Assembly (NCBI GenBank): GCA_043228905.1
Contig: JBHGNT010000015.1
Span: 13,454,001-13,518,000 of the forward strand
DNA from: Azolla caroliniana
Lineage: Eukaryota; Polypodiophyta
Length of the DNA stretch: 64,000 bases
Direction: 5' to 3'
The first letter of the stretch is position 1. Every line of letters begins with the position of its first letter. The notes under the pieces were generated by a model, which did not search any database, was not told the origin of the DNA, and worked only from the letters and a program-made list of their open reading frames with translations. Made by a program: the position numbers and the translations under genes. Positions 40,891 to 50,672 of the stretch are shown here, piece by piece.

Positions 40891-42020
40891 CGGACTACAT
40901 TGTCAGATGCCAGGTGGCCGAATCGGTTGATGCCGATGCTTCTTCGTATAACGTCAGTTCTTCGGCGTCCGTAAAGAAAATGCTAGGAGAGTATCTCTCC
41001 AGGGGTTGCGACAGTCTCTCGGATCTTCGAGGTATGACTGAACTAGTCACATCGGGTGTCGTGGTTGGATGGTTCAAAGCCGAATCGTTCGGTTGTGCCG
41101 AGGCGAAATTCTCCGAGTCAGTGTTAGAAGGTTCAGCTACCCGTGAAGTTGACCATGTGTTGTGCGTTGGGCCTTCGTGAAGGGTTGGCACATTGGAAAA
41201 AATTACCCTTCGGACTTCCATCGGCTTTTCGACTGATTGATGCATGGCCGACTCATTGAACATGACGTCTAAACTTCGGACGATCTGTCTGTGTTCGGGG
41301 TCCTAGAGTCGGTATCCCATTTCACTATTTGTTCCATAACCGAGGAAAATACATTTCCTGGACCTTGGTGCAAGTTTGCGGTGATCATCTTTCGGGATGA
41401 GGGCGTATGCCTCGCATCTGAAAATCCTCAGCTTGTCGTAATTCGTCTTATTGCCGGTCCATAGTTCGTGAGGGATCTGAAGTCCTAGAGGCCTACTCGA
41501 CGACATATTGGTTATGTGTATTGCCGTAAGTAGGGCCTCTGCCTAGAAGCCATCTGACAGTCCAGAGTGTTCGAGCATGGAAACTATCCTTTCTTGAAAT
41601 GTCTGATTCATTCACTCGGCAATTCCATTCTGCTCCGGACTATGAGGTGTCGTAAATTCGCGTTGTCGGCAAAATTTGACGAATTCCTCTTATTTGAACT
41701 CTCCCTCGTTATCAGACCGAAAGCTTTTCAGTTTTTGGTCGAACTGATTCTCAACCATGGCGAGCCAATCGGAAAATATCGAGAAAGCATGATCTTTGGT
41801 TTTGATCGGATAAGCCCACACCTTGCGAGTCGAGTCATAAATGAAGCTGATGAAATAAAATGCACCGCCGAGAGATTGATATGGCATAGGATCACATACA
41901 TCCGAGTGGACCAAATCAAGTGGACTCGATTCTCTCGGGGCAGATGAAGGGTGTGTTATGGCTATTTGCTTGCCGTATTGGCAATGCTCGTAGAACTGAT
42001 GATGTGAGAAGGAGAGTTTG
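40891..42020 (-). pseudogene. CopD integrase and linker to RT
   Basis: Minus strand, from the right: VHSDVCDPMPYQSLGGAFYF (first Asp), KSFRSDNEGEFK (second Asp) and a CRQREFTTPHSPEQNGIAE segment (Glu), with stops after EFK and IAE. Then come ELWTGNKTNYDKLRIFRCEA and KCIFLGYGTNSEMGYRL, the integrase C-terminus. The linker (41263-40895) is open and Ser/Thr/Pro-rich, ending RRSERLSQPLERYSPSIFF. A frame change falls between about 41510 and 41640. Confidence 0.85.
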
Positions 42021-42560
42021 TGGATGTATCCGGCTCTAGATAAGTGCGTGATGCCGGTCTTGTGAGGTGTCTAAGTCCTCCGTGTCAGAGTGATGACACG
42101 GGAATGTCAACCAAAAACATGTCACCCTCTCTATGTGTGACGTGCAAAGGATACAATGAGTGTATCTTTGGTCCTCGAGCAAGCAGGAGGTTCCCTCTGT
42201 GGAGCGTCCACCCTCCTTATAAGAAGCCGGCACGAATGTCGTCTTCATCCAATTATCCGACTGAGATCAGTGGTCTTGAGAGCTCAAGTACATGTCGGAC
42301 ATTGCGTCGTACTAATGTAGAGCCACTTGCGAGGTAGAGCTCTATTGTGCCGATTCCAATTATGTCGTAGTGTTGCGAATTTCCTACTCGAACTCAGTCA
42401 GAATGTCGGGCCGTGTATTGCCGAAATTGGGATCGATGAGGAGTCACATGAAAGGACGCACCCAAATCTAAGAGCCACGTGCTCAATTCTTCAGTCGTAA
42501 GCAGAACTTCTGATTCGACTGCGTTCTCAATTGATAGTATATTCGGGTCGTTTGTCAATA
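42021..42560 (-). pseudogene. CopD protease and GAG-pre-integrase, degraded
   Basis: The minus strand reads STWLLDLGASFHVTP near 42460. The catalytic D-S-G of copia protease is D-L-G, consistent with TCG to TTG. Weak GAG-pre-integrase similarity follows (GNLLLARGPKIHSLYPLHV near 42130-42190). Several frame changes and stops occur. Confidence 0.7.
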
Positions 42561-43884
42561 CTTCAGCCGAAGAGCCGATGTAGGTGATCTCCTCATATCG
42601 GCCACTCTTCTGCTCAGCTTGCTGAGCCTGATTGTTTTTGGCCTTGAGTGCACGACAATCGGTTTTGATGTGTCCAAGTTTCTTGCAGTAGTTGCAGACT
42701 CGATTATCCCGGGACTTGCTCCGACTTCACTGATTGTTCGGCTACCGTGAGTAACTTCTTCCACGACTGTTCGATCGGTCGGTCGAACCTTGTACTACAT
42801 AAGTAAATGATTTTCTCCGAGCTGCTTCAGTCAGAATTGCACTCGTGATTGAGGAGTACTTAATGGCAGCTGTCGACGCATTGCACACAGTTGTAACAAA
42901 AGTTTTCGGGTTTCTTGCAGTAGTTGCAGACTCGATTATCTCGGGACTTGCTCCGACTTCGCTGATTGTTTGGCTACCGTGAGGAACTTCTTCCACGACT
43001 GTTCGATCGGTCGGTTGAACCTTGTATTGCGTAAGTGTTGTTGGCTGAATCGTTAGCAAACGATTTTCTCCGAGCTGCTTCAGTCAGAATTGCACTCGTG
43101 ACTAAGGAGTACTTAACGACAAATGTCGACGCATTGCACACGGCTGTAACGAAAGTTTTCGGGTTTCTTGCAGTAGTTGCAGACTTGATTATCTCGGGAC
43201 TTGCTCCGACTTCGTTGATTGTTTGGCTACCGTGAGGAACTTCTTCCACAACTGTTCGATCGATCGGTTGAACCTTGTACAGCGTAAGTGTTGTTGGCTG
43301 AATCGTTAGCAAACGATTTTCTCTTAACTGCTTCAGTCAGAATTGCACTCGTGACTAAGGAGTACTTAACGGCAGCTGTCGACGCATTGCACACGGTTGT
43401 AACGAAAGTTTCCCACAAGGGAGGGAGACTACTCATGAGCAGCATTGCTTTTAGTTCATCCTTGATAATTGTCCCCTGGGCCGAAATTTGGGAGCTTAAG
43501 CTTTCGTACTCATTCAGGTGTGCCTGGACCGAGTCAAACTCTTTCATACGAAGGTTATAAAGGTGCCGATTCAGGTATATTTGGTGCCGACGACCTTCTT
43601 TTCGTAAGTGTCTGAAAGTGTCTTCCATAGTTGGAAGGAAATCGAACACGATTGCACCGTGAAGTACATAGACTCCGATAGGTGCATCCGAATGGTGGCT
43701 TGGACGATTCAGTCGAGCTTTTCCCATTAAAGCGACTTGTATCCTTTTGGAGGGTCTTCATTCTCAATGGGGTCAATTTGCCCCTTGACTAATAGATAGT
43801 CTTGCATCTGCTCCTTCTAGAAGTTGAAGTTCGATCTGTCGAACTTCTGTAGACTCATCTCTGACGAGCCGGATGTTGAAGCCA
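42561..43884 (-). pseudogene. CopD gag with an internal tandem triplication
   Basis: Starts at the minus-strand ATG at 43884 (MASTSGSSEMSLQKFDRSNF). An in-frame TAG follows (TGG expected before KEQMQDYL). UBN2-type segments include AIVFDFLPTMEDTFRHLRKE, RMKEFDSVQAHLNEYESLSS and LKAMLLMSSLPPLWETFV. The following segment, VCNAS...SILTEAARRKSF...GSTDRSNSRGRS up to the zinc knuckle, is present three times (separate entry). The last knuckle (about 42630-42690) is intact: CNYCKKLGHIKTDC. Confidence 0.85.
42655..43408 (-). repeat. Three tandem copies (period 253 bp) of the CopD gag C-terminal segment
   Basis: The marker GTCGACGCATTGC recurs at 42872, 43125 and 43378, exactly 253 bases apart. Each unit covers the segment from the end of the capsid domain to the first half of the zinc knuckle. 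The unit nearest the knuckle lacks about 20 bases (GTTGTTGGCTGAATCGTTAG). Copies differ by scattered substitutions, so the event is not very recent. Confidence 0.9.
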
Positions 43885-44439
43885 TCTGTGTTGGTATAAT
43901 AGACTTTGTTTGGAGTTAACTACGACCTGTGGTGGAGTGCAGCAGGTTGGCTCACTCAATGTCGTTGTCGTGTGATTCTTCACACACGATATGAAAAATA
44001 GTGAAATAATTAATTTAAAGTAGCTTAATGGCTTGGTATAAAAAGATGGACGTCCTCATGAGCTTCCGAATACATTTTACTACATATAAAACGAACAACT
44101 AAGTATCAAGTTATGCGAGTGTGAAGTTTGAGAAGAAGAAGAGGAAAATAGAACTTTAAGATATCCCACATAGATAGGAAACTTTTGGATTCAGCACTAT
44201 ATAACTAGACCGAGAACCATTAGTTTATATCTATGTGTTAAGAGTATAGAAGGAATTGGTTGAACTTGGGCTACTCTATCCAGATGGATTGATGTGGCTT
44301 AACTACATGTAATGGTTTTGGCAACGGAATCGAGACGGACCAAATAGTGTCGTGAAAATCCATCATTATGTGCGGATCATGAGGCGGAACCGCCAGGGTT
44401 ATGGACGGGAAGGAAATAGGGCTCACATGCACAACACAA

Positions 44440-45215
44440 GGAAGTTTTACACAAACAAGGCACGAGTATTCGAACGCATTTGTGAAAAGGAGAGGTGCAT
44501 GGGCAAGCCTGAATCAAACCCTAGTCACAAGGTGAACAAATGCACGTGAGAAAGGCTTACACAAGGAAAATGCTTACTTACACACATGAGAGACAAAGTT
44601 TCGAACGCGTTTGTGAAAAGGAGATGTGCATGGGCAAGCCCGAATCAACCCCTAGTCACAAGGCGAATGAATGCACGTGAGAAAGGCTTACACATGGACA
44701 CACAAGACACGAAATTTTGAATGCCTTTGTGAAAGGAGAGGTGCATGGGCAAGCCTGAATCAACCCCTAGTCACAAGGCGAATGAATGCACGTGAGAAAG
44801 GCTTACACATGGACACACAAGACACGATAGTTTGAATGCCTTTGTGAAAGGAGAGGTGCATGGGCAAGCCCGAATCAACCCCTAGTCACAAGGCGAATGA
44901 ATGCACGTGAGAAAGGCTTACACATGGACACACAAGACACGAAAGTTTGAATGCCTTTGTGAAAGGAGAGGTGCATGGGCAAGCCCAAAACGCTCCCTTG
45001 TCACAAGACACACAAACAAACAAGCACAAATGACAATAACATATAAGACACGTAAGTTTGAATGCCTTTGTAAAAGGAGAGGTGCATGGGCAAGCCCGAA
45101 AAGCTCCCTTGTCACAAGACACACAAACAAAAAAGCACAAATGATGATAACATATACGATACGTAAGTTTGAATGCCTTTGTAAAAGGAGAGGTGCATGG
45201 GCAAGCCCGAAACGC
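44440..45215. repeat. Minisatellite array, first part (unit 111-131 bp)
   Basis: The core GAGGTGCATGGGCAAGCC recurs at 44492, 44623 (with GATGTGC), 44738, 44853, 44968, 45079 and 45190. Spacings are 131, 115, 115, 115, 111 and 111. Each unit carries CACAAGACACACAAACAAA or CACATGGACACACAAGACACG and a TTTGAATGCCTTTGTGAAAGG stretch. The array continues after the inserted LTR at 46266. Confidence 0.92.
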
Positions 45216-46265
45216 TATCGTGAAGATTTTCGGCAATAGTGTGAAAATCCCATAAAACGTACGAAATCGAGTATGAATCACATAATACAATAATTGTGAA
45301 GATAACATTTTAAATAAATTTAATATCTAAGTACAAAATGATGGAGGTTTCGAATGCACTTTATTACACGAGAAACAGACAACTAAATGTCAAGATATGA
45401 GGGTATAAAGTTTGTGAAAGGAAAAGAGAAAATCGTGAGATATCCCACATAGGCACGACAAATACGGCCCTCATCATATATAAGGTAGAGCAAAAGATAT
45501 TATCTTTGTGTCTATGTGTGGAGCATAGAGAGTTCAAGGTAACTTGAACTAAGAGTGGAGGTGGGCTAGCTACTCGTAAAGGGTTTTGGTTGGCCAACCA
45601 AAACCAGACCGGCGATGGAGCCGGTGATCCGATGAGGCACCGGTAACCGACGGCATCCGGCGACGGTATCCGGCGAACCGGTGACTAGATAAATAAATAT
45701 ATAAATATATATACATATTTACATATACAAGGAGGGCAAGTAAGGATTCAAACCTTGCACCTCCAAGTTAGGAGTCAATTGGCTTACCATTAAGCCATGC
45801 TATTTAGTTGAAATTATATTTCTATCATTGTAGTTTTACATGTAAATTTTCATACATGAGAGCTAAAATGAGTGACATGGTTATCATGCACCACATGTAA
45901 TACATAAGCGCCAAATGGCAAACATGCAATTTATGCATGTCTTGTACCCTCACATGCATCATATGCATGAGAGCATCTATAAAAGAGGGAAGGGGGAGGA
46001 GAAAAAACACAGTTTTTTTTTATGAAATTAAGAAGAAGAAATTCGTTATCAAATTGATGGTGTAACTTGTTTCTTAAATCCAAAAATTAAAAGTTCAATC
46101 AATCTCTCTCAATCGTGTAATCTCAACTTCTCTCTTTCCCAATCTATCTTAAGTACTTTCTCGCTAAAGCTTGCGCCAAAGCTTGTATCGACTTTGAATC
46201 CTTCCGGTCCAGAACCCCGGCGGTTCCGCCTCACGATCCGCGCGTAGTGACGGATCTTCACGACA
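45216..46265 (+). repeat. GypF solo LTR (inner, plus strand, 1050 bp)
   Basis: Starts TATCGTGAAGATTTTCGGC (G-to-A at base 2) and ends GACGGATCTTCACGACA. The insertion splits one unit of the minisatellite; the empty unit reads AAAACGCTCCCTTG at 44987-45000. ACGC is duplicated (45212-45215 and 46266-46269), again 4 bp. It matches the GypF LTR along its length, including the tRNA-like module (45744-45798, minus strand) and a shortened GC-rich repeat near 45605-45680. Confidence 0.92.
45740..45805 (-). other. Second copy of the tRNA-like Pol III promoter module
   Basis: On the minus strand: A box TGGCTTAATGG (45798-45788) and B box GGTTTGAATCC (45754-45744). Compared with 17822-17890 the differences include C-to-T and G-to-A changes at the same CpG. 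The flanking GGAGGGCAAGTAAGG is conserved in both. Confidence 0.6.
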
Positions 46266-46440
46266 ACGCTCCCTTGTCACAAGACACACAAACAAAAAAG
46301 CACAAATGATGATAACATATAAGATACGTAAGTTTGAATGCCTTTGTGAAAGGAGAGGTGCATGGGCAAGCCCGAAACGCTCCCTTGTCACAAGACACAC
46401 AAACAAATAAGCACAAATGACAACATATAAGACATGTAGG
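46266..46440. repeat. Minisatellite array, second part
   Basis: Continues the array after the inner solo LTR, with GAGGTGCATGG at 46355. Allowing for the 1054-bp insertion plus TSD, the spacing from the previous core is again 111. It ends in ACATATAAGACATGTAGG. Confidence 0.9.
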
Positions 46441-47158
46441 TGAAACCAAACATTCGTTTATTACAATATAATAGATTCTTTTATAAAATAAGAATCAATT
46501 CTAGAACGGGTTTGATAAGAATATGAGAGATCATTTATAAAGGAAGGGGGAAGATAGGTGGAGGAAAGAAGAGAGTGGAATATAGAAGAAGGTGATTCTT
46601 TGTTGACGATGCCTCTCGATGTTGTTGATCCTTCTTCTTTTGCCTTCTAATTGAGTAGAGCTTCTGTGTTGCTTCTCCCTCCCCCTCTTCTTTAATAGAA
46701 TAGGCTCTTATTTATTGGTTTAGGATTGCTTGCCTTTTTCCCCTAAAAAAAACTTGTTTATATGAGTCGACTTTTCTTTTCCTCACTATTTCTGTTTATT
46801 AGCCCCAAATTTCACATGCAAGATATTCTTGGAAAGCCCTTTAGGTTAGCTTTCTTATGCATCTTTTCTTTTCTAATTTGGACATTATGAGCTTTTTTCT
46901 CTACTGTACTCCTCATATCCACGCGTGCTTCTTTTTTTTTTCTCTCTCTCCATCTTTTTCTCTACTTTTGAAAACTGCCTCTAACTTAATAATCATCATT
47001 ATTTATTGTAAGGTTCAATCCTTTGACCTTTTATTTATAAGAAATTATCTTTGGCAAAATGAAAAAGTATTTTTCGCTACCAATAAAGTTGACTTCACAA
47101 TACTATTTTGCTTCTTTTCGAGGGTGGTTTCACACTATGTGTTAGAAACATCACGACA
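46441..47158. other. AT-rich interior of the minus-strand LTR, no gene seen
   Basis: T-rich and A-rich sequence with short open frames only. It lies between the minisatellite and the right end of the middle LTR and is best read as LTR interior. Confidence 0.5.
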
Positions 47159-47893
47159 ACGGATTGGGCTGGATGGAACCGAAACCGAAACCGAAACCAG
47201 ACAGATCGGGCCGGATGCGGACAGAACCGGGACCTGATGGACGGACGACGACAAAACCAGACTGGATGGATGGACAATGGCGGAACCAGATGGCCATGGA
47301 ACCGAAACCGAAACCGGACGGATCGGATGGGCCGGATGCAACCAGACGTATCAGATGGACGACGGTCGAGAAGGACGGATAATGCACGGGCCAAACTTTA
47401 CGGATCATGCGGCGAACTAAAGTAAAGGTCATGTGAACGCATGCAACTAAGCATGGAGACCATGCAACTAAAGTAAACGTCATGTGGATGCATGCAACTG
47501 AATGTGGAGCCCATGCAACTAAAGTAAACGCCATGTGAGACGCATGCAATGGAACTGGAGAGGCAAAAACTGAAGTTCCTTCATGCAAGTGTATTTTTTC
47601 GGGGGGAAATAAAGGAAAAATCTATCTCTCGAGGGGAATGGAGAATCCATCTCTCAAGGAAGCCGAAAACCCTAATTTTCTTATCGAAGCCATATCTCAC
47701 AAAGCCTAAACTTTTGTAATCCCAATCATGGGATTGATTATGATTTTTCTTTTCCTTTGATAATGAAAAATATCAAATTTTCTGATTTTTGTTAATTCTT
47801 AATACATAACGCACGAATCTGATATCCTCTGGTTGAAGGCCCCGGGGTCCTGCCTCAAGTTCACGTGTCTTTGTCGTATTTTTGCGACATCGT

Positions 47894-48461
47894 TCTAGCT
47901 GAAGTTGTACACAAGTCATGTCAATTACGAATATCGATGAATACTGTTCGGAGTGACTACTGTCAACAGACTTAGTCCAATTGAGCTCGGATTTGATGAT
48001 TCGATTCTTTCTGAAATTTCTCAACATGGATTATATGCAATACTCTAGGCCGATCCTGTTTCGGTTAACTGCAGCGATGAGAGGGACGGATCTGACTAGT
48101 CCTCTCGAATGTCGTTCAGTCGAATGAAACACAGATTGGGGTTGCCCTTGGAGTCATGTTTGCTTCAGGTGACTACGACATATAGGAGAGTAGTGTTAGA
48201 TGACCTATCTGATTTCCGCCTGGTCGAGCGAAGCAGCGAATTGGCCTAGTCGAGATAGAAGTCTCACTTCGAGCGGCTACGATCGTAGAACCAATAGTGA
48301 TCTAGAACAATGGAGTGCCGACTTCGTCACGTTTCTCTTTGTGAAGAACGGTCTTGTTGTAGGTTGCCTTTCGAGATCATCTAAGATCTTCGGGATACAC
48401 AAAGGAGAGTTGTCAATGGAGACTACATAGAAGGCGGCAATAGAATCAAACAGAAAACCAA
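47894..48461 (-). other. CopD 5' leader between PBS and gag
   Basis: Noncoding leader of CopD on the minus strand. It continues at 43965-43885 on the other side of the GypF-type LTRs. I see no domain in its short open frames. Confidence 0.55.
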
Positions 48462-48473
48462 GCTCTGATACCA
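48462..48473 (-). other. CopD primer-binding site
   Basis: GCTCTGATACCA, the reverse complement of TGGTATCAGAGC, which pairs with the 3' end of initiator-Met tRNA. It lies two bases from the LTR end TGTTGG. Confidence 0.92.
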
Positions 48474-48475
48474 AA

Positions 48476-48712
48476 TGTTGGAATCACCGCCATCTAATGC
48501 GGAACTTAGTCGACTCTCTCTATTTGAAGATCGTAAGATTATATACAAACGAGAAAGACCAATGGCAACATGAGCCGAAAACAAGATGCAACAAGTACGT
48601 AACAAAGAGTTTGAGACAGGTAGGTCCAATGTCAATGAAGTTTATTTCAACTTAAAGCAACCACGACTAACTAGGTTACAAAGCTAGTTTATATACTGAC
48701 TGACTTAGGGCA
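48476..48712 (-). repeat. CopD LTR, flanked by both a PBS and a polypurine tract
   Basis: In plus orientation it runs TGTTGGAATCACC ... GACTTAGGGCA. On the minus strand it is preceded by GAGAAGGGGAAT, polypurine-tract-like and adjoining an RNase H remnant, and it is followed by the PBS. It therefore has 3'-LTR and 5'-LTR neighbours at once. A TATATAAACTAG element lies near 48690 (minus). Confidence 0.8.
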
Positions 48713-48729
48713 ATTCCCCTTCTCACTAT

Positions 48730-49060
48730 TTACATAAATAGCCTAAGCCTAGTGTGTACAAAAGGAGACCGTGTGAATACGTCCATTAGAAGCCCGTATT
48801 CAACACCAAGGGCTTTCATGAAGATGTCGGCCGTTTGAAGATTTGTGTTGATGTGTAGAAGATCAACATCTCCAGCCTGAACACGCTCTCGAATGAAGTG
48901 ATAATGTACTTTGATATGCTTCGTGCGTGTGTGAAACACCGGGTTTCGAGCCAGATAAATACTGCTCATGTTGTCACAGTAAAGGGGAGTCAGATGCTTG
49001 ATGGGAACGCACAGATTCTTCAAAATCCCTCTTGAGCGACGATCAGCTACTTCTTGCTAC
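48730..49060 (-). pseudogene. Copia RNase H remnant upstream of the CopD LTR
   Basis: The minus strand reads ILKNLCVPIKHLTPLYCDNM, SSIYLARNPVFHTRTKHIKV, HYHFIRERVQAGDVDLLHIN and TNLQTADIFMKALGVE, the C-terminal half of copia RNase H, followed by a polypurine tract and LTR. It is not a continuation of CopD RT, which ends at 16454 on the far side. It belongs to a neighbouring tandem or permuted copy. Confidence 0.88.
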
Positions 49061-49262
49061 TCTAAGATATTGCTCCGCTATCGAGCGAGAAGAAAAATCG
49101 ACTGTCCAATCGGCCTTGTCGTCAACCATTTGGTCGGGCCGACTAGTCAGTCGTGTCTTCGACTTGGGTCACCTTTTATATTGTCGACTCCCCCTTGTCT
49201 TCGAATGTTGACACTTGGCCCAACCAATCGGCGACTCCCATAGGAGGGACATATTCCTAACA
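49061..49262 (-). repeat. Possible LTR fragment of another copia family
   Basis: On the minus strand it starts TGTTAGGAATATGTCCC at 49262, with a GACAAGGGGGAGTCGAC stretch and a TATA-like AATATAAAAGG near 49170-49180. No partner copy is in the window, so the call rests on the TGTT start and promoter-like motif alone. Confidence 0.35.
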
Positions 49263-49263
49263 A

Positions 49264-49400
49264 GATGTGACAAAGGCTTGTTAGATCCGGGTTAGATGTG
49301 ACAGAGGCTTGTTAAACCTAGGTTAGATGTGATAGATCCGATTGTGAGGCCCGGGTTAGATGTGAGAGAGGCGCGTCAGACCCAGGTTGGGTTTTAGGTG
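49264..49400. repeat. Degenerate tandem repeat
   Basis: About four imperfect copies of GGTTAGATGTGACAGAGGCT with spacers of the TTGTTAGATCC type. The unit is roughly 30-45 bases. It is just upstream of the UTP14 region. Confidence 0.75.
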
Positions 49401-49544
49401 CGCGCTTTTTGTGGACAGAGATTGAATGGTGCAAATCGCACGCGCCATTCAAAACGTGTGTCCTACACTATCTGTGTCCACGATGGATTTCCTCACCATC
49501 ACCAAGCCTAATGATTATGATTTGGTTGCAAATAGAAATGAGCA

Positions 49545-49685
49545 TACATACACTATACATATACATATATGTATATACATACATACATACAAATTGACAA
49601 TATGTACATATACATATGTAATGAGAATCATGTACATACATACATACATACATATTGATATGTATATCATATATGTGTATGTTCT
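49545..49685. repeat. ATAC/TACA microsatellite upstream of UTP14
   Basis: Runs of CATA/TACA (for example ACATACATACATAC near 49578 and 49635) with ATATATGTATAT interruptions, ending about 120 bases before the UTP14 start codon. It may lie in the 5' UTR or promoter. Confidence 0.9.
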
Positions 49686-49804
49686 TCTGATGAAGGTTGA
49701 AGGCTGAAGAAGAAGGTTTAGACAGAAAGACAGAAGCCCTCCCCTGCTTCCCCTGCTGCTTCCTTCCCTGCCCTAATCTTCTCCGTCTTCGCGCTTTTGG
49801 AGCT

Positions 49805-50635
49805 ATGGGGCGTCGCCTTCCCCCACGGCAGAAAGAGCAGGGCCCAAATCCAAATCCAAAGCAGAAGAAGACGAAGAAGACGGCGTCGAAGAAGAAGACT
49901 CATAACAATAGGAATTCCAATGCAGACGATGGGAGGAAAGGGACTGGCCCTCGCCTCCCTGAAAGCCTGCGCAGGGAGCTCCACCTGCTAGACAAGGAGA
50001 AAGAAGAGGAGGCACTGGAGGCCCATCTGTCGGATGTGTATGAGTATGAAGAGGACGAAGCTCCGGAAGATTCTTGTAAGAACCGTCGATTCGATGATGT
50101 TGAACGACTTGAATACGAGCTTCCTTCCGACTTTGAGGTACCTTTGAAATCTGTTATTTTTTGCTATTTTTTCTGTCCACATACATACCCACATTTATGC
50201 ATCTAATGTACCATGCATTCTTGTATGTATATAACTATGAAGAATCTACTCTGGTCATGAATTCAAAGTTGTGTGGTTTTCTTTTCTGTGTGGCAAAGGA
50301 TGAGGATATCGATGAAACTGCAGCAGATGGGAAAGAAATTGGAAATCAGGTCAGAAATAGGGCAATTGCGAGGAAAGGGGAAAGAAAGAATCAACAAAAA
50401 ATAAGGAAAGGAGGGAAAGGGGAGGAAAGCGAGGACGACAAACTCAGCGATGGAGAATCCACTGAAGAAGTAGATAGTGATGATGTTGATCTTGATGTAG
50501 GTGATGACAGTGAAGAGGAGTCAGACATGTTCTGCCAAGGAGAAAGCAAGGCTGATGTGAATCATGAGGATGACAGTGATGAGGAGTTGGATAGCGATGA
50601 TATTGATGGTGGTGGTGGTGATGATGATGATAATG

Positions 50636-50672
<37 letters not shown>

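Larger units (their letters stand above)
44348..47158 (-). repeat. GypF-type solo LTR (middle, minus strand) carrying a minisatellite
   Basis: In plus orientation it starts TGTCGTGAAAATCCATC, followed by GCGGATCATGAGGCGGAACC, which is the reverse-complemented end of the GypF LTR (compare GCGGATCGCGAGGCGGAATT at 17381-17400). The other end, ...CACTATGTGTTAGAAACATCACGACA, is the reverse of an LTR start. Flanks are ATAG (44344-44347) and ACGG (47159-47162), compatible with a decayed 4-bp ACGG duplication but not identical. Its interior carries tandem repeats and is interrupted at 45216-46265. Confidence 0.65.
43966..47889 (+). repeat. GypF-type solo LTR (outer), interrupted by a second LTR
   Basis: The left part (43966-44347) starts TGTCGTGTGATTC. 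It shares blocks such as GATATCCCACATAG, and a TATTACACGAGAAACAGACAACTAA-like block, with the LTR at 45216. The right part (about 47163-47889) ends ...TTTTTGCGACA. TCGT lies on both sides (43962-43965 and 47890-47893), a 4-bp duplication. Without the internal insert it would be about 1.1 kb. The right part has short GAACCGAAACCG repeats near 47176-47200. It lies in the leader of CopD. Confidence 0.72.
16454..48712 (-). mobile_element. CopD: old minus-strand Ty1/copia element hosting all the nested insertions
   Basis: Read on the minus strand from the right: LTR (48712-48476), PBS TGGTATCAGAGC (48473-48462), leader, gag (from 43884), PR, INT, RT. The leader is interrupted by GypF-type LTRs (43966-47889), and RT by GypE (16953-40547). 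Removing GypE and one target copy joins RT in frame across the site (...KGFVAS + GQEHLVYRL...). On the left, RT ends at about 16454 against the GypC 3' LTR. RNase H and the 3' LTR are missing, probably lost in the deletion that also cut the GypC 5' LTR. Several stops are present. Confidence 0.85.

Noticed and set aside
44886-45308. Minus-strand frame with repeated Cys-rich segments such as FVCVSCDKGAFRACPC
   Set aside because: It is the translation of the 111-115 bp minisatellite and crosses into an inserted LTR. The apparent Cys-rich repeat protein is a by-product of the tandem repeat.
45216-46265. Terminal-inverted-repeat DNA transposon (MITE), because of TGTCGTGAAGAT/ATCTTCACGACA ends and a short duplication
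   Set aside because: The same sequence forms the LTRs of GypF with a Ty3 pol between them and a polypurine tract next to one. LTRs normally end in short inverted repeats, so solo LTR is the better reading.
42655-46440. CRISPR-like array of regularly spaced repeats
   Set aside because: The 253-bp and 111-131 bp units are tandem repeats without unique spacers, in plant retroelements. No cas genes or short palindromic repeats.
47159-47340. GAAACCGAAACCG run as a telomere-variant repeat
   Set aside because: Only a few short units, degenerate, within a GypF-type LTR. No match to TTTAGGG-type or related plant telomere units.
49468-49653. Open frame reading YVCMYVHDSHYICIC
   Set aside because: Translation of the ATAC microsatellite.
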